DNA from: Coemansia sp. RSA 1804
Taxonomy: Eukaryota > Kickxellomycota > Kickxellomycetes > Kickxellales > Kickxellaceae
NCBI GenBank assembly: GCA_027578815.1
Contig: JANBTH010000006.1
Coordinates: forward strand, 28,060-92,059
Direction of reading: 5' to 3'
Length of the DNA: 64,000 nucleotides
Position numbers and translations under genes: made by a program
Notes under the pieces: model-generated
The model's database searches: none
Told to the model about the DNA's origin: nothing
The model's input: only the letters and a program-made list of their open reading frames with translations
In this document: piece by piece, positions 11,657-22,550 of the stretch
How the letters are laid out: each line of letters starts with the position of its first letter
Numbering within the stretch: the stretch's first letter is position 1

Positions 11657-14600
11657 ATGCCTTTTTCAATAGCCGACGCAAGGACCACAGCAAGGGCGCT
11701 CAAGATCCTTGAGCACTACACAAAGGGCGCAAAGGCATGGTTTGAGGACACTGAAGACGCGTGGACCAAGGCCACCCTGGCGCAGCGCACACAAGATGAC
11801 CAACTGGGAATTTGCAGGCTGCTTTTCGTTAAAGAAGATTCAGGCATATCGACCACGGCAAAGCTGGTGGCGCAAACGTCTCCGCCAAAGTCACAACCCG
11901 CTGAGCTTCACGCAGGCTCGGCTGGCTCAGCAACCACAGCAAAGTCTGCTCGCTCACGACGCATGTCAGTGCGGGCTGCAAGCCCCGACGAATTCAAGCG
12001 CATAGCCGCGCGAGGATCCCGACTGACGGGTGGGCGGATCAGCTCTATGGAGCGTGTTGACGATAGCTATGTCATTGACGTGGTATTCTCTGAGCTTGTT
12101 GAGCCAAATGCCGATGCGGAGCTGCTTCCGCCTCTGTGCAATCCGCCAATCCTTGACTGCACTCCGGACCTCACCACGCTGAGCTACCTGCATGAGCCTG
12201 CAGTTGTCTACAACCTCAAGCGTCGCTACGAACAAAAGCAGATCTACACATACTCAGGCGTGGTGTTGGTTGCAATGAATCCGTTCCACCCTATGCCGCT
12301 CTACACTGCTGAATACATGGCGCGATATGCCAAGGCGCAGAGTACAGCCAACGACCCCCACTTGTTTGCGATTGCCGAGAATGCGTACAAGGGCATGGTC
12401 AATAACGAGCGTAACCAGACAATCATTGTTTATGGCGAGTCTGGGTCGGGTAAGACCACCAGCGCAAAGTATATAATGCGGTACTTTGCGCAGGCGCATC
12501 ACGCAGACACCAACGACAAGCAGATGACCACGGTTGAGAGCCAGATTCTTGCAACCAATCCGGTGTTTGAGTCGTTTGGAAACGCAAAAACCACCCGAAA
12601 CGACAACTCATCGCGCTTTGGGAAGTTCCTGGATATAAAGTTTGAGCGACGTCACCAGAAGATCGTCGGCGGCAGGATCCGGACGTTTCTGCTGGAGAGA
12701 TCGCGTGTAGCGTACCAGCCGCCCACAGAGCGCAACTACCACATATTCTACCAGCTGCTGGCGGGAGCAAGCGACGAGCTTCGTGCAAAAGTCAAGATCG
12801 ACGGCGACTATTCGTCGTGGCGGGCCTTCCACTATACGCGACAGGGCGGTGAGGACAGCGGTACCATCCAGGGCGTCAATGATGCAGAGGATTTTGCAGT
12901 CACTGATGCATCTCTGGGAATGGTTGGCATTGACAGTAGTCAGCGTAACGACATCTGGCGCACCTTGGCTGGCATTCTGCATCTTGGGAACGTTGTTTTC
13001 TCAGGCACCGAGAGCGTGGGGTCGTACGTGGACACGGCTAGCGAGACACAGTTTGTGGCAGCGGCCGAGCTCCTGGGCGTTGGTGAAGCAAAGCTCAGAC
13101 AATGGCTGACGAAGCGGCAGATTGTAACGCGCCACGACCATATCCTTGCCAAGGTCAACAAGACGCAAGCACTGGTTATCCGTGATTCAATTGCAAAGTT
13201 CATCTATTCAAGACTCTTTGACTGGATCCTGGGTCCCATTAACTCATCGCTTCTCCCGACAGAGGTAGACGAGAGCCTTACATCGTTTGTGGGCGTCTTA
13301 GATATCTACGGATTTGAGCACTTTGAGCACAACTCGTTTGAGCAGTTCTGCATCAACTATGCCAACGAAAAGCTACAGCAGAACTTTAATCATCACGTGT
13401 TCAAGCTTGAGCAGGAGGAGTATCGGCGCGAGCAGCTTCAGAACTGGACATTTATTGGGTTCCAGGACAACCAGCCATGTATCGACCTCATCGAGGGCAA
13501 GCCTATTGGCATCCTTTCGCTGCTGGACGAGGAAAGCAGACTCGAGCAGGGATCTGATCGTACATTTACGGAAAAGTTATACAGACAGTTTGACAGCACA
13601 GCAGCCGGCGCGGGTGGCGGGAACGGGCTAGTCAAGAAGCGTAGCAACTCTTCGTCCGATCCGCAGGGCGTGGATATCTCCAGCTACTTCCGCAAGCCCC
13701 GTTTCTCCAACACGGCATTTACCGTGCGGCACTATGCGCACGATGTCACTTATGAGGGCGATGGATTTTTGGAGAAGAACAAGGACACGGTTCCCGACGA
13801 GATTCTGGATCTCCTGTGCTCCAGCTCATTTGACTTTGTGTCTAACTTGGCGAACGCAAATACTCGACTACTGTCAGGTCATCAACAGCAATCATCTCGA
13901 GACCAGAGCAGCAACAGCCCCAAAGCACCAGCAGTTATTGCTGGCGCAGACCTGGTGTCTGGAAGGAGCTCGCCAGTTGTGCGTGGATCCAGCCCAGCGT
14001 TTGGCACTTCAACCCGTGGATTCGGAGCGCGTGGCTCACCAAACGTATCATCGAGCGCAGGCGGTGGAGCGTTCCAGCGCAGACAAGCGCCCACGCTTGC
14101 TGGGGTGTTCAAGCGGTCGCTGGCCGGGCTGATGTCGACGCTGGCGGAGACCGAGATGCACTATGTGCGATGCATCAAGCCCAACGAGGCCAAGGCGGCA
14201 TGGCAGTTTGAGCAAGCAATGGTGATCTCGCAGCTACGGTCGTGCGGAGTGATTGAGACCATCCGAATCAGCAAAGCCGGATATCCGTCTCGCGTGCCGA
14301 TCCGCACCTTCAACAGCCGCTATGCAGTGCTGCTTTCGAGCTCTGGATCGACAACCAACACACCAGTTGGAGGGCGACTAGCGCCAGGCGAGACTGTGGA
14401 CCTGCCTCCAACTGAGGAGGAGCATGCGCTATGTAACTTGATTCTCCAGACATGTCTTCCTGATCAGGCTCAGTACCAGGTGGGCTTGACCAAGGTGTTT
14501 TTCCGTGCTGGCCAGTGGGCCATTATGGAGAAGAAGCGGTCGCACTTGTTTGAAAACTCTGCGGTTGTTATTCAGAAGCACTTCCGTGGGGCACTCGTGC

Positions 14601-16639
14601 GCACCAGCTATCGGCAGATGGTCGCGGCTGCTAAGCGAATCCAGCGGTGGTACCGGAGTCATCTGTTTTCGCGTAGGATCGACTTGTTGCGCCGTCGTTG
14701 CGCCGTGGAGGTCATTGAAAGGGGCTGGATAGAGTATTGCGAAGCCAAGCGTCAGCGAGAGTACAACGCATGCTCTCGGGTAATACAAGCTTTGGTTCGG
14801 GGCAGCGTTGCGCGCGTTCGGTTTAAGCGAATGCGGGAGGCCAAGTTGCACGCGGATGCCGTTAGGATTAAGGAGGAGGCTGAAGCGTTGCGCAGGGAGG
14901 CTGATGCCGAGCGAATGCGTGCAGAAAAGGCGCGCAAGGATGCCGAAAACGAGCGCGCCAGGGCTTCTGCACAAGCGGCCAGAGCGAAAGCCCAGGCCAT
15001 GGCACAGAATCTCAAGCAGCTAGAGCAGGAACAGCAACGGCAGCTACATCCACAGCAACAACAACAGCAGCAGCAGAGACAGCGGCAGTTACAGCATCCA
15101 AGTGATTCAGCAAGTAGACATAATAATGGCGCTGGTCACGCCAACGGCATCCGTGAAACGCCTGCCCAGTACACTGCCCAGTCTGACGACAACGACAGCT
15201 TGCGTACAGGTATTGTGCCACCTGCGCTGCGCACAGACTCTAATGCAGTGAATGAGGCCTTTGCGCGGTTGACAATGAGCACGTCACCAACAAGCCCAAC
15301 CGGCCCAAACACACCAATTTCATATCCCGACATTCGCCGGATCAGCACGTACTCCAACGAGGCAGCACGCCAGCATGCGGCAGAGGCGCGTGCTAGTCTG
15401 CTTGCGGCCGGGGTTGCTGAGCGTAACGCCGAGGCCGAACTGGCACGAAGCAATTCGTCAAACAACTACAGTGCGTATAGCCCGACAGTCTTCTCGTCTT
15501 CGCCTAGAAATACATACGGATATCGTGATGGCTTTGGCAATCAGCAGCAGCAGCAGAGTCTCTATATGAGACAGCAGCAGCAGCAGCCGCCTGTTGGATC
15601 AGACGGCGGAAGCAGCCATATCAAGAGCGATTCCTTGACCATTGGTGACGACATCTATGCGATAATCAACGAGTTTAGCGTAGTTGCGGACGGGCGGTAC
15701 GGCGAAGTTGATGCCCGATCGCTGAAGAGACGCGAGCTGGGCAGCACCCCTTCAATATCGCACAACCACCACGGCATGCCGAGTCCTAGTGGCAGCAGCA
15801 GCAGACTTGGAAGGAGTCCTGGACAGTCCACATCGCACATCAATTACCAATACCAGACGAGGTCCGGGAACAGATCAGGCACGCAGTCGCCTGGCATTGT
15901 GGCCCGTGACGTTGGCGAAGGCGAGGTAGACACAGCGTGGATCCAGGCAGCGCTCAGGACCTCCGGAGACGGCGCGCATGACGAAGCTACGTTTGCTTCC
16001 CAGCTGGGACAAAGAGCCAACGGCAACGGCCCCATCGACAGCAACATTCCTGCGCGCTACAAGCCGTACGCCGTCAACGGCAGCGGCGGCGCGGGTCACA
16101 ACCAGCTGAGCAAGCGCCAGTCGGTGCTGCAGCGGCCGCCAGGTACCTCCCGCAATGGCTCGCCAGCACCGTACTACATCACCAATGTTGGGGCGTCGCC
16201 AGCACGTGCAAAGGAGGGCAGCAGAAACGACGGCAACGACAACGACGAGTATGTGCGCGTGGCAGGCATGGCCTCGGTTGTCTATAAGCGCGAGTCGCAC
16301 ACAAACATGTCGGTCAACTCGACAAAAACAAGTCTGACGGATGTTGGCGGACGACATACAGCAGCCAGAGCTCGCGCCTGGGCGGCCCGCCAGAAGGACC
16401 GGATGCTGCATGCGTTCTCCGGCGACAGAATGCAGCGCAGATCGCAGACGCCATCGTCTTACAGACCGCCCGGCGCCAGCAAGCTGTCGGCTGAAATGCC
16501 TAAGTTTGTAGCCAGCCACGAGTCTCTGGAGCCGCCCACACACTTCAAGTTCCACCACCAGACCCAGTCTGCCACAAACGTTGCGGTACCCATGCAGCAG
16601 CCATTTGAGCGCCCGCTCTCTTCCGGCAGCACCCATTGA
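11657..16639 (+). CDS. Class V-like myosin heavy chain lacking a DIL tail
   Basis: An actin-based motor. The 1660-residue product starts with an SH3-like patch (GAKAWFEDTEDAW) and has a full motor domain to about residue 950. Visible motor motifs are the P-loop GESGSGKT (260-267), switch I NAKTTRNDNSSRFGKF (from 309), switch II DIYGFEHFEHNSFEQ (from 549) and HYVRCIKPNE. A long Ser/Gly-rich loop 2 sits at about 735-820. At least three IQ light-chain-binding motifs follow (VVIQKHFRG, AKRIQRWYR, RVIQALVRG), then a short charged coiled coil, poly-Gln tracts and about 500 low-complexity residues. I see no cargo-binding DIL domain, which fungal class V myosins (Myo2/Myo52) normally have, and the next gene follows within 400 bases. 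The frame is open from an ATG at 11399, but those 86 extra residues read like a translated pyrimidine-rich leader, so the ATG at 11657 was preferred. Class assignment is uncertain. Confidence 0.88.
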   Translation: MPFSIADARTTARALKILEHYTKGAKAWFEDTEDAWTKATLAQRTQDDQLGICRLLFVKEDSGISTTAKLVAQTSPPKSQPAELHAGSAGSATTAKSARSRRMSVRAASPDEFKRIAARGSRLTGGRISSMERVDDSYVIDVVFSELVEPNADAELLPPLCNPPILDCTPDLTTLSYLHEPAVVYNLKRRYEQKQIYTYSGVVLVAMNPFHPMPLYTAEYMARYAKAQSTANDPHLFAIAENAYKGMVNNERNQTIIVYGESGSGKTTSAKYIMRYFAQAHHADTNDKQMTTVESQILATNPVFESFGNAKTTRNDNSSRFGKFLDIKFERRHQKIVGGRIRTFLLERSRVAYQPPTERNYHIFYQLLAGASDELRAKVKIDGDYSSWRAFHYTRQGGEDSGTIQGVNDAEDFAVTDASLGMVGIDSSQRNDIWRTLAGILHLGNVVFSGTESVGSYVDTASETQFVAAAELLGVGEAKLRQWLTKRQIVTRHDHILAKVNKTQALVIRDSIAKFIYSRLFDWILGPINSSLLPTEVDESLTSFVGVLDIYGFEHFEHNSFEQFCINYANEKLQQNFNHHVFKLEQEEYRREQLQNWTFIGFQDNQPCIDLIEGKPIGILSLLDEESRLEQGSDRTFTEKLYRQFDSTAAGAGGGNGLVKKRSNSSSDPQGVDISSYFRKPRFSNTAFTVRHYAHDVTYEGDGFLEKNKDTVPDEILDLLCSSSFDFVSNLANANTRLLSGHQQQSSRDQSSNSPKAPAVIAGADLVSGRSSPVVRGSSPAFGTSTRGFGARGSPNVSSSAGGGAFQRRQAPTLAGVFKRSLAGLMSTLAETEMHYVRCIKPNEAKAAWQFEQAMVISQLRSCGVIETIRISKAGYPSRVPIRTFNSRYAVLLSSSGSTTNTPVGGRLAPGETVDLPPTEEEHALCNLILQTCLPDQAQYQVGLTKVFFRAGQWAIMEKKRSHLFENSAVVIQKHFRGALVRTSYRQMVAAAKRIQRWYRSHLFSRRIDLLRRRCAVEVIERGWIEYCEAKRQREYNACSRVIQALVRGSVARVRFKRMREAKLHADAVRIKEEAEALRREADAERMRAEKARKDAENERARASAQAARAKAQAMAQNLKQLEQEQQRQLHPQQQQQQQQRQRQLQHPSDSASRHNNGAGHANGIRETPAQYTAQSDDNDSLRTGIVPPALRTDSNAVNEAFARLTMSTSPTSPTGPNTPISYPDIRRISTYSNEAARQHAAEARASLLAAGVAERNAEAELARSNSSNNYSAYSPTVFSSSPRNTYGYRDGFGNQQQQQSLYMRQQQQQPPVGSDGGSSHIKSDSLTIGDDIYAIINEFSVVADGRYGEVDARSLKRRELGSTPSISHNHHGMPSPSGSSSRLGRSPGQSTSHINYQYQTRSGNRSGTQSPGIVARDVGEGEVDTAWIQAALRTSGDGAHDEATFASQLGQRANGNGPIDSNIPARYKPYAVNGSGGAGHNQLSKRQSVLQRPPGTSRNGSPAPYYITNVGASPARAKEGSRNDGNDNDEYVRVAGMASVVYKRESHTNMSVNSTKTSLTDVGGRHTAARARAWAARQKDRMLHAFSGDRMQRRSQTPSSYRPPGASKLSAEMPKFVASHESLEPPTHFKFHHQTQSATNVAVPMQQPFERPLSSGSTH

Positions 16640-17034
16640 TTCCCCTCTTTTCTATTAAATATTTCTGTCTTTTCTTTCCTCTTCCCTTCTTCATTAGCTA
16701 GCCTCTGGCTGTTGTTTCTATAATAATTCCACTAGCATTCTATCCTTGTGCTGTTGCTGCTTTTCTCTAGATCAAGACTTTGGAGTTTGCTAGCAGAATC
16801 TGGGAGCCGACATCACCTGGCCGTCCCCCTAAAGCAATGAACACGCTATTTTTGCACCACACCTGCAAACACGCTAAAATGCAGACGAGCCAAAAAAAAA
16901 TTAAACACAGCAACGGCTATAGCCACTTTATATGCGTAGCATCTCTTGTTATCTATCCTTTTTTCTACCAAAGTCCAGGATCTGTTGTTTTTTGCATTAC
17001 GCGGCGACTGGCGCAATTAATACTATCTAGAGCG
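16640..17034. other. Intergenic region, myosin to PCI gene
   Basis: 395 bases that should contain the myosin terminator and the promoter of the next gene. The downstream frame is open back to TTG at 16780, but the encoded segment has no domain character. Confidence 0.5.
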
Positions 17035-18270
17035 ATGGACGCAGGCTACAACGCTGTCGCCAGCGCATTTGTAAACTCGGTGCAGGAGGGCGTGATGTTT
17101 GAGAATGGCGAAGCGCTGGCCAAGCTCTTTGTGTTTGGCGAAAAGACCATCTCGATCCTCAGCAGCAAACTTCGCGGTGTCTACGACTTTGACCAATATA
17201 CAGTCATAATGGACAACGCCGTGTTTGCGCAGTTCACAGCTGCATATCTGGCGTATGTGCGCGACAAGCCATCGGCGGATAGAGAAAGCGGACACAGACT
17301 CCTGTGCACGGTGGTTGAGCTTTTCACGGCGGCGATGGCGGGCACAAGAGGATCGTGGCTGGTTCCTGCTGTGCGCCCAGTCACCGTTGCCTTGTGCATG
17401 TCCGCCCAGGCTACATACAGGGAAATGCGCGACCCGGCGGTGTACGCGCAATCGGCCTCCCTGTTGCTGCGCCTGCTGATCGACCTGCTCAGCGATACCA
17501 GCGATCCGCTAGTCTCGTCCAAGCGGCTGGGCTCGCTTGTTGTTGCCGCGCTTCTTCTCCAGATCTCGCTGCGCACAACCGCTGCACCCGGTGCGTATGC
17601 CAGCAAAGCGCTCGAGGTCAAAGCCTTTTGGAAGTCGTCTGTCTTTTCCCAGCGCGATCGGATAAGCTACAGCTACTGGCTGGGACGCTACTACCTGGTT
17701 TGCTACTACGTGGATCTTGCGCGTGCGTACCTGGAGTATGCGTTCAACCGGTGTCGAAAGAGTCACTTTCACAACAAGCGGGCTATCCTACGCCATTTGA
17801 TTGCTGCAAACATGATCCGCGGACGGCTGCCCACACGGAGGCTGCTGGAGAAGTACCAGATGGAGCCAGTCTACCTGTACTTGTCATATCATTTCAGCAA
17901 AGGAAACCTTGCTGGGTTCCAGCATGCGCTGATGGCCAACATGGACTTTTTCAGGTCGCAGGGGAACTACCTGCTGCTTTTGGAACGCACTGAGATCCTG
18001 GTTTATAGAAACGCCTTGGTCCGTCTCTGTCGACTAAACAAGGGAACCGAGCGTAGCAGTGCCGTCCCGTATAGCGACATACTTGTTACGTTGCGATTGT
18101 CGTCGGGTAATGCTGAGCTAGATGTCTTTGAGATGGAGAGCATCCTGACCTCGTTAATATCTCAGAAACTCGTGCTTGGATATCTTTTTCACCACCAAAA
18201 GGTTCTCAACTTGTCGCGGAAACAGCCGTTCCCGCCGATCTACGCCGAAGAGACACTGGCGAGGGTCTAG
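17035..18270 (+). CDS. CSN12/Thp1/PCID2-family PCI-domain protein
   Basis: A PCI-domain protein of the Csn12/Thp1/PCID2 family. Members work in the TREX-2 complex (with Sac3) that couples transcription to mRNA export, or associate with the COP9 signalosome. The 411-residue product has the typical helical-repeat middle with YWLGRYYLVCYYVDLARAY, then NKRAILRHLIAANMIRGRLP and LLEKYQM, followed by the winged-helix PCI part with TEILVYRNALVRL and the terminal KQPFPPI motif. The length matches the family (about 400-450). The ATG at 17035 was chosen because the N-terminal extension available from 16816 is hydrophobic and unlike the family. Which paralogue it is (Thp1 or Csn12) cannot be decided by eye. 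Confidence 0.8.
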   Translation: MDAGYNAVASAFVNSVQEGVMFENGEALAKLFVFGEKTISILSSKLRGVYDFDQYTVIMDNAVFAQFTAAYLAYVRDKPSADRESGHRLLCTVVELFTAAMAGTRGSWLVPAVRPVTVALCMSAQATYREMRDPAVYAQSASLLLRLLIDLLSDTSDPLVSSKRLGSLVVAALLLQISLRTTAAPGAYASKALEVKAFWKSSVFSQRDRISYSYWLGRYYLVCYYVDLARAYLEYAFNRCRKSHFHNKRAILRHLIAANMIRGRLPTRRLLEKYQMEPVYLYLSYHFSKGNLAGFQHALMANMDFFRSQGNYLLLLERTEILVYRNALVRLCRLNKGTERSSAVPYSDILVTLRLSSGNAELDVFEMESILTSLISQKLVLGYLFHHQKVLNLSRKQPFPPIYAEETLARV

Positions 18271-18355
18271 TTACTACTGCATCTAATTCTTTGTTATTCT
18301 CATTTAATTATATTACGTTGAGAGAAGAAAAGATAAAGTTATAGACGATAGTTGT

Positions 18356-19648
18356 TTATTTGCTAAGACGCTCAAAATGGGAGCGAGCACGGATATGCTT
18401 GTCAAGCATCTTTGCAGTAGTGTCGAATCTGCTTGCCGCGTCCTTTCGGGGCCCAGAGGCATAGTCTCCGTCGGCAGACGCACTGTCGGATACCCAGCTC
18501 CTGGTTTCCTTGATAAAAGCATCGATCGCCTGCAAAAACCCGTCCTCTGCACTCTGGCGACCAGCAGCGTCGAACATTGCAGCGTTCTCTTCCCTTGTGG
18601 GCGGCTGGTACTTGTACTCAAATGGCAGATCGCCGCCAGCTTCCTTGATTATCTGGCTGCGGTCGATATACGTTTGCAAGGCGGTTACATCCTTGACAAT
18701 CTGTGACCGTTTTGCGCTGACAGGGTCAAGGAATCCCTTGATGACTCTCCAAATGCCCGAAAACAGCCACGAGTCAACGTAAAGGAGACTGGCGCAAAAC
18801 ATTTGCGGATAGGTCTCTTTGATAATTGCTAGCAGGTTCTTGATAAAGGCCATATCAACGTTCTCCATCTTGAAACCTGTAAAGTCATACAGAAGCATGG
18901 CCCACTCGCCATGTTCACGAGCAAGCCAAGCAATGTTTTCCAGACAGAACGCAGCAAATCTCTCGACGTCACCGTCGCTGCGCTCGCTGGGCTTGTTCAG
19001 TCGGATGCGCACAACAGCCACTGGGTACCCAAACTTGTCAAACCCCTTGGACAAAGTCAGACCCTTTTCCATCATCCTGTTGTTCTGTTCCAGATCGCCA
19101 TACCACATGAGCTTGTCAATGGCCTGCGTTGCTCGCCAGTTGACCGAAAAGACCAGCCGCTCAAACGCCTGGGTTTCATCCCACAGCGTTGCGCGTAAAA
19201 AGTTCAGAAGATACGAATCGGGGTTCCCGTGCAGCATGCACGCCTGCCAAAAGACGTGAGAAAAGTACCGGACATTATGGTCGCTCTGGAACAGCGGTCT
19301 AAAGCCCATTGGCACGGTCAGATCGCGGTTGCCTTCCAAATGAAGCCTGTCGCGCACGGTTTGAGACTTTGGGTTGCCGGCCAACTCCTTGTTTTCCTTG
19401 TACCACTTATCAATAGCCTCGGGTGTATCAGGCAATGATTCCGTGGATACAAAGGCCGTCTGCTTTACGAGATTGCAGGAAACCTTGAGCGGCTTGTCGG
19501 CCATCTTGTCAATATGTGCCAGAATCTTGGTCCACAGGTTCCTTAGTGCATTCTCCTGCTCATGAGTCAGGTTGCCGACGGTGCCATTGGTGGGCTTTTC
19601 GCCTTTCTGGTAGATCTCTTGGGCATCAGGAATGTCGACTGCAGACAT
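18356..19648 (-). CDS. CRAL-TRIO (Sec14-like) lipid-transfer protein
   Basis: A phosphatidylinositol-transfer/lipid-binding protein of the Sec14 superfamily, probably cytosolic or peripheral on membranes. The 430-residue product has an N-terminal helical CRAL-TRIO_N-like part (LLNFLRATLWDETQAFERL) and a lipid-binding lobe with WAMLLYDFTGFKMENVD, IIKETYPQMFCASLLYVDS, GIWRVIKGFLDPVSAKR and the terminal GGDLPFEYKYQPP. This is closest in feel to fungal Csr1/Sfh2-type proteins, which have similar length. The start is the ATG at 19648. It converges with the PCI gene, with 85 bases between the two stop codons. Confidence 0.85.
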   Translation of the reverse strand: MSAVDIPDAQEIYQKGEKPTNGTVGNLTHEQENALRNLWTKILAHIDKMADKPLKVSCNLVKQTAFVSTESLPDTPEAIDKWYKENKELAGNPKSQTVRDRLHLEGNRDLTVPMGFRPLFQSDHNVRYFSHVFWQACMLHGNPDSYLLNFLRATLWDETQAFERLVFSVNWRATQAIDKLMWYGDLEQNNRMMEKGLTLSKGFDKFGYPVAVVRIRLNKPSERSDGDVERFAAFCLENIAWLAREHGEWAMLLYDFTGFKMENVDMAFIKNLLAIIKETYPQMFCASLLYVDSWLFSGIWRVIKGFLDPVSAKRSQIVKDVTALQTYIDRSQIIKEAGGDLPFEYKYQPPTREENAAMFDAAGRQSAEDGFLQAIDAFIKETRSWVSDSASADGDYASGPRKDAASRFDTTAKMLDKHIRARSHFERLSK

Positions 19649-21260
19649 TGTGTAATTCTTGTCTGTTTGCTATGGTAACAAAATATCGGTATAAAGATAA
19701 CTAGAGATAGAGTTGGATTAGAGTACAATATTCGAAGGATGCTATTATCTATTATCATCTACATGTCAAAAAAGCAACTATAATATTATAATATCTGTGC
19801 AGTGTTCTACCTGTTGGTTATGTTGATTTTAACCAGTATAACAATTACCCACCGGAAATCGCGAGTACAAGTCTGAAAAGAAATAATAATAAGGAAGCAA
19901 AGGAAACAGAGCGAAAAAGGATTGAGATAATAGCCATCCTTAGTTCAATACAACCTACTTTTTTATCCCTGTGCACGACAACCAATCTTTTCCATTGCTA
20001 CTAGGTCTGTGAAGGAACTGGCAAAGCAGTAACATGTGATAAAGCAATGTAAGAGTATATGAGTGAGCAGACAAACAAACACCCTAGCAAAAGCTGGATT
20101 GTCTGAGAAAAAGAGGGATTTTATAATCTTTTCATTCATATAGCAATTTTCCTATTTTGGTCATATTATTTTTATAAGGCGGAAATATATGCGGGAATCG
20201 CGGAGAAGCCGCAGATACAATTTCGCACTGACCATTTTGTTCCGGATGATTTTCCTGGTGCTTCAAAACACATACTCTCATTCGTCTGAATGCTCACATT
20301 CTTCATAAACAGAGCTATAATTTCAACAATTTACACTTTACACCACGTTTTCTGTAGTTACGATCTATATGAATACATAATTCTTTAATCGTTAATTTTT
20401 AATATTTTCCGCTTTTGACTTGTAAACAACAAAAAAGGCACCACTGTACACAAAGATCTTTTTGGACAGGCACATTACGTCATTTCTGTTTGTGCGGAGT
20501 TTCATTTTACGGAGCTTTGTAATATTCTGGATGACTGGAGAAGATCGGTGTTTCATTTATACGAAGTAAAAGTTACAAAGATTGGGGATGTGCGGCATGT
20601 GAACATTTATACTACCATGAGGTGTAGTCTCCTAATTGTAGCTTGCTCCGATATTATATGGTAAATGCAAATAGAAAGCAAAAAGAGAAAACTAGCCAGC
20701 CTTTTTGCTGATTGAAAAAAGAATCACGCAATATACCGCATGCACGATTTGTTTTTGTCAGGAGCAAAGTAAGTGGGTTTTACATCGCTTTGTAAAAAAC
20801 GAAATGCTGCATAAAGTCAAGTATGTGCCAGCTAACGATTTTGTTGAAAAGCAACAGAATGTACTCCTTTAGTATTTCCAAGTATAATAGAATAAAGCGG
20901 TGCTGTCTTTCTTGGTTGTTTTTATTATAGGGTTTTTTGTTTAATATAATAGTATCATACAAAGGAGTGCAAAATAAGTGACACGTCTACATGTGCAAAG
21001 CAAAGTCATTGTATAGACAGGATAATACTGCGTATATCTCTACTACACTATTGTTACAAAAGAGAAAAGTTTTCAAGAGGTTAACCATCTTATTACATCA
21101 AATGAATGTGTTCAATTGAAGCAATATAAAAGCAGACCAATCCTCCAACACCATCTCAAACACTATCATCATCACCAGCAACAGCAATAGCAAAAACATA
21201 TTATTCCAACCAAGCCAATAAAATAGCATATATTTTAACCAGATACAATTTTAAGCTAAC
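19649..21260. other. AT-rich intergenic island, left part
   Basis: About 1.6 kb of AT-rich sequence between the Sec14-like gene and the first small CxxC gene. From about 20379 onward it is recognisably similar to 22551-23491 and forms the upstream part of a duplication. No gene is supported in 19649-20378. Confidence 0.6.
21125..21131 (+). promoter_or_regulatory. TATA box of small CxxC gene, copy 1
   Basis: TATAAAA lies 136 bases upstream of the ATG at 21261, inside a sequence (GCAATATAAAAG) repeated at the matching place in copy 2. Confidence 0.6.
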
Positions 21261-21488
21261 ATGTCTTCAGAATCAACAAGAAGCTCGTCCAGTAATAATA
21301 ATATAAAAGGTGAAACCCTCTATTGCCGCATATGTGCAAAATACAAAAATGGTAAGCGCATAGAAATGACTTCAAACCATTCTAACCATGACAAAGATGG
21401 CAATCCAATTGGAGACAATTCTACAACTGAAGATAAAAAATCAAAAACTAAGAGTAATGATAAGAATAAAAAGCCAAAAAAGAAGTGA
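21261..21488 (+). CDS. Small CxxC/HxxH protein with basic tail, copy 1
   Basis: A 75-residue protein I do not recognise. A Ser/Asn-rich start is followed by LYCRICAKYKNGKR and then SNHSNHDKDGNP, so the potential zinc ligands are C-x2-C-x14-H-x2-H. The last 25 residues are highly charged and end in a Lys-rich tail (KNKKPKKK). It starts at an ATG 136 bases downstream of a TATA box, behind a leader rich in CAC/CAA triplets. A diverged copy at 23492 keeps YCxxCA and the HDK-GNP motif, which argues that the frame is real. Function is unknown; zinc binding is inferred from residue spacing only. Confidence 0.65.
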   Translation: MSSESTRSSSSNNNIKGETLYCRICAKYKNGKRIEMTSNHSNHDKDGNPIGDNSTTEDKKSKTKSNDKNKKPKKK

Positions 21489-22550
21489 AGCACAACACGA
21501 GATTGGTGCTATTAGATGAACAGCATATCATCAGGAATAACATGAACAACACTGCTTATACAGTTGAGTTTATCTTATTTAATACACTTGGACAAACCTA
21601 AATCTTATAAATTCAGAGATATGCGTTGCACTAGAGCCAATAAAGTCCAATATTTTAGTTTCATGTAATCTACTATCTAGAGACATTGATAGTTGTTAAT
21701 GCTGCAAACTTAATCTTACTAGCTTTTATTACTATTTTTATTACAATGAAAATAAAAATGGTTATTCTCTTGTTTATTCTAAAATCTACTTTGGTAATGT
21801 TATTGTTTTCTTCAATTGCCATTAAAATATTCTGCTTGATTTTATGCTTTTGCATATTGTGATACACAGCTGTTACTAATTTGCTGCAGTGTGTCAAAGA
21901 AAATATTATCCGGGAAACCCAAACCAAAGAACAGTATCTTGAGTTAGCAATAAAAAATTTGTTACTGGAAAAGAATAATATTACTATGCCTGCCTACTAC
22001 AACATGGTTAAGGTGCGGAAGGCACTCAAAGTGCTGATAAACAGTGCACTCTAGATAGATGCAAGTGTGCAACATATAATAAATAATATTAATGAATGTA
22101 ATAGAGGTTCCATAGCACAGTGCCTGTGCAGCAAAGCAGATTAAATATAACATTTATTTTTTACTACTGCTTTTTATGTCTAAAGTTATAGAATATCTTT
22201 TATTAAGGCCTGTAATAACGTTAGAATTTTAATTTCTATCTAATACTAGAAGTGAGACTTTGAGCAAGGGTGGACTAGATTGTAATTTATAAGTGACTTG
22301 TAATAAATGTGACGTTTGAATCAGTAAAAAACTATTGAAAACAGCCTAAGAAAAGACATTACTTTATTTTTATAGTCCGATGACTCGGTTTTAATTAATG
22401 ATCGTCTGCCTATTGTATTTCTATTGATACAACCAAACATCCCTATTACGACCTATTGCTGCTACATAAAAAAACTGGACAAACATATTAATTAAGACAG
22501 ATATATCAACTAAGCTGGAATCGGTTGACTTGGATTATGTGGATTACATT
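21489..22550. other. AT-rich spacer between duplicated blocks
   Basis: About 1.06 kb of AT-rich sequence with no convincing gene. The first about 60 bases after the copy 1 stop resemble the sequence after copy 2 (shared AACA-CTGCTTATAC-like stretch). Confidence 0.55.

Larger units (their letters stand above)
20379..21540. repeat. Diverged duplication, copy 1
   Basis: This segment aligns by eye with 22551-23760 over most of its length. Shared stretches include the ATAATTCTTTAATC start, ACTGTAC followed by ATCTTTTTG, GCATTACGTCA or CATTACGTCA, GAGATCGGTG/GAAGATCGGTG, CTACACTATTGTTACAAAAG and GTGTTCAAT. Each copy ends with a small CxxC protein gene and a related downstream tail. The non-coding upstream part is conserved over roughly 0.9 kb. 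Confidence 0.75.
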
